This document shows positions 63,291-64,000 of a stretch of 64,000 nt of DNA, in pieces. The position numbers were made by a program, and so were the translations under genes. The DNA comes from Lumnitzera littorea (Eukaryota; Streptophyta; Magnoliopsida; Myrtales; Combretaceae): contig JAMXBB010000011.1 in NCBI GenBank assembly GCA_024138015.1, forward strand, positions 75,497,386 through 75,561,385, read 5' to 3'. Under the pieces are notes generated by a model that worked only from the letters and a program-made list of their open reading frames with translations, did not search any database and was not told the origin of the DNA. Each line of letters begins with the position of its first letter. Position 1 is the stretch's first letter.

Positions 63291-64000
63291 TGTAAGCACC
63301 CATAATCAAGTGTTTAGGATTCGGTTAGTAAAATTTAGAGCAATTAGATAAGTTATCCAATAGAGCCTAAATTTTACAACGAAGCTAAGAATATTAATAA
63401 AAGCGATCCTGTGAGTTTAGATTTAGGAAAATAAATAATAAAAAATTAATTATTACAATATTGAATTATATGTATATTACTTGTTATTTATCAAAAACAT
63501 ATAAAACGAGTTCCAATAATTAATGAATCAATAGAGATAAATTATATATACACTAAAAATCATAAAATAACCTAAATAATATCTATAAGTATTTATTTGC
63601 ACCATATATGTATTTATGTGTAGGTAAAAAATGTTTGAAATTACTTAAAATAACTGAAATATGTTAAAATAATGCTAATTAATTAAAGGAAATCCATAAA
63701 AATTAAGAAAAATCAAGAAAATTATAAAAACATGTGGAATTATCCAAAAATGGGTTGTGACAAGCTAGGATTGAGAATAGGAAATTAACTAATAGAGTTA
63801 AACTAATTAGAAAGTGAAAAGAAGAAGAAGAAGAAGAAGATATAAGGACACATGTCAACTAAAAATCAAAAGAAAACCTTAAAACACTATTATAAATTTA
63901 GATCAATCTAATCAAAAATCATTTTAGTCAGTTGTGAGTTCAAGAAAAATAAAGAGAAGTTGAGAAGAAGAAGGAAACCAATTTTTCCAAAAATATACAA
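63291..64000 (+). mobile_element. LTR of the TGTAAGC family, cut by the window end
   Basis: It starts TGTAAGCACCCATAATCA and matches the first ~650 bp of the 50,323-53,346 solo LTR (- strand) in order. Shared segments include TATTTATC.AAAA, TTCCAATAATTAA.GAAT and AATCATAAAAT.ACCTAAATA. It runs past position 64,000, so its type (solo or paired) is unknown. A (GAA)n run lies at 63,821-63,840. No polypurine tract stands before 63,291, so it is probably a separate insertion. Confidence 0.65.

Overview
The window is nuclear DNA of a flowering plant, most likely a eudicot. It is AT-rich. It has one host gene with plant-type GT..AG introns, one with plant-specific motifs, and large amounts of old plant transposable element. 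I cannot name the species. Only two host protein genes can be supported, both on the + strand and both in the first third.

1-20,200, genic part. A half-size ABC transporter of the ABCG25 type (abscisic acid exporter family) runs from 4,508 to 13,257. It has three exons, a 6.4-kb second intron and a 662-residue product. A pair of ABRE-like ACGTGGC cores lies in its promoter. A decayed LINE tail follows on the - strand near 14 kb. A single-exon DUF688-type gene of unknown function lies at 19,457-20,152.

20,200-41,300, nested Ty3/gypsy remains. A decayed Ty3/gypsy element begins with an LTR at 27,448 and reads through gag, protease, RT, RNase H and integrase to about 38,760. Two later insertions break it. 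A 910-bp solo LTR (29,026-29,935, target duplication ATGAC) sits in gag. A 5.2-kb non-autonomous LTR element (31,621-36,794, target duplication ATTTT) sits in the RT. Copies of one PPT-plus-LTR module flank the cluster in opposite orientation, and copies of one ~335-bp repeat lie at both sides.

41,300-46,950. A degenerate LTR of a second large family (about 2.7 kb visible) is followed by unassigned sequence, a possible SINE and a cytosine-rich block.

46,950-57,960, the most interesting part. This is a Mutator-like element (MULE) with long degenerate terminal inverted repeats (TIRs). A plant-mobile-domain (PMD) gene reads inward from the left TIR, and a MuDR/MURA transposase gene reads inward from the right TIR. 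Each TIR carries a TATA box. The left TIR holds seven 121-bp tandem units. An inverted repeat lies where the two genes converge. A 3.0-kb solo LTR (50,323-53,346, target duplication CTCGT) interrupts the PMD gene. Both genes are broken by stop codons.

57,960-64,000. AT-rich sequence without genes is followed by a decayed Tat-type Ty3 gag/protease fragment and an LTR of the second family that runs off the window end. Everything from about 25 kb onward is relic transposon sequence, and I see no intact element.
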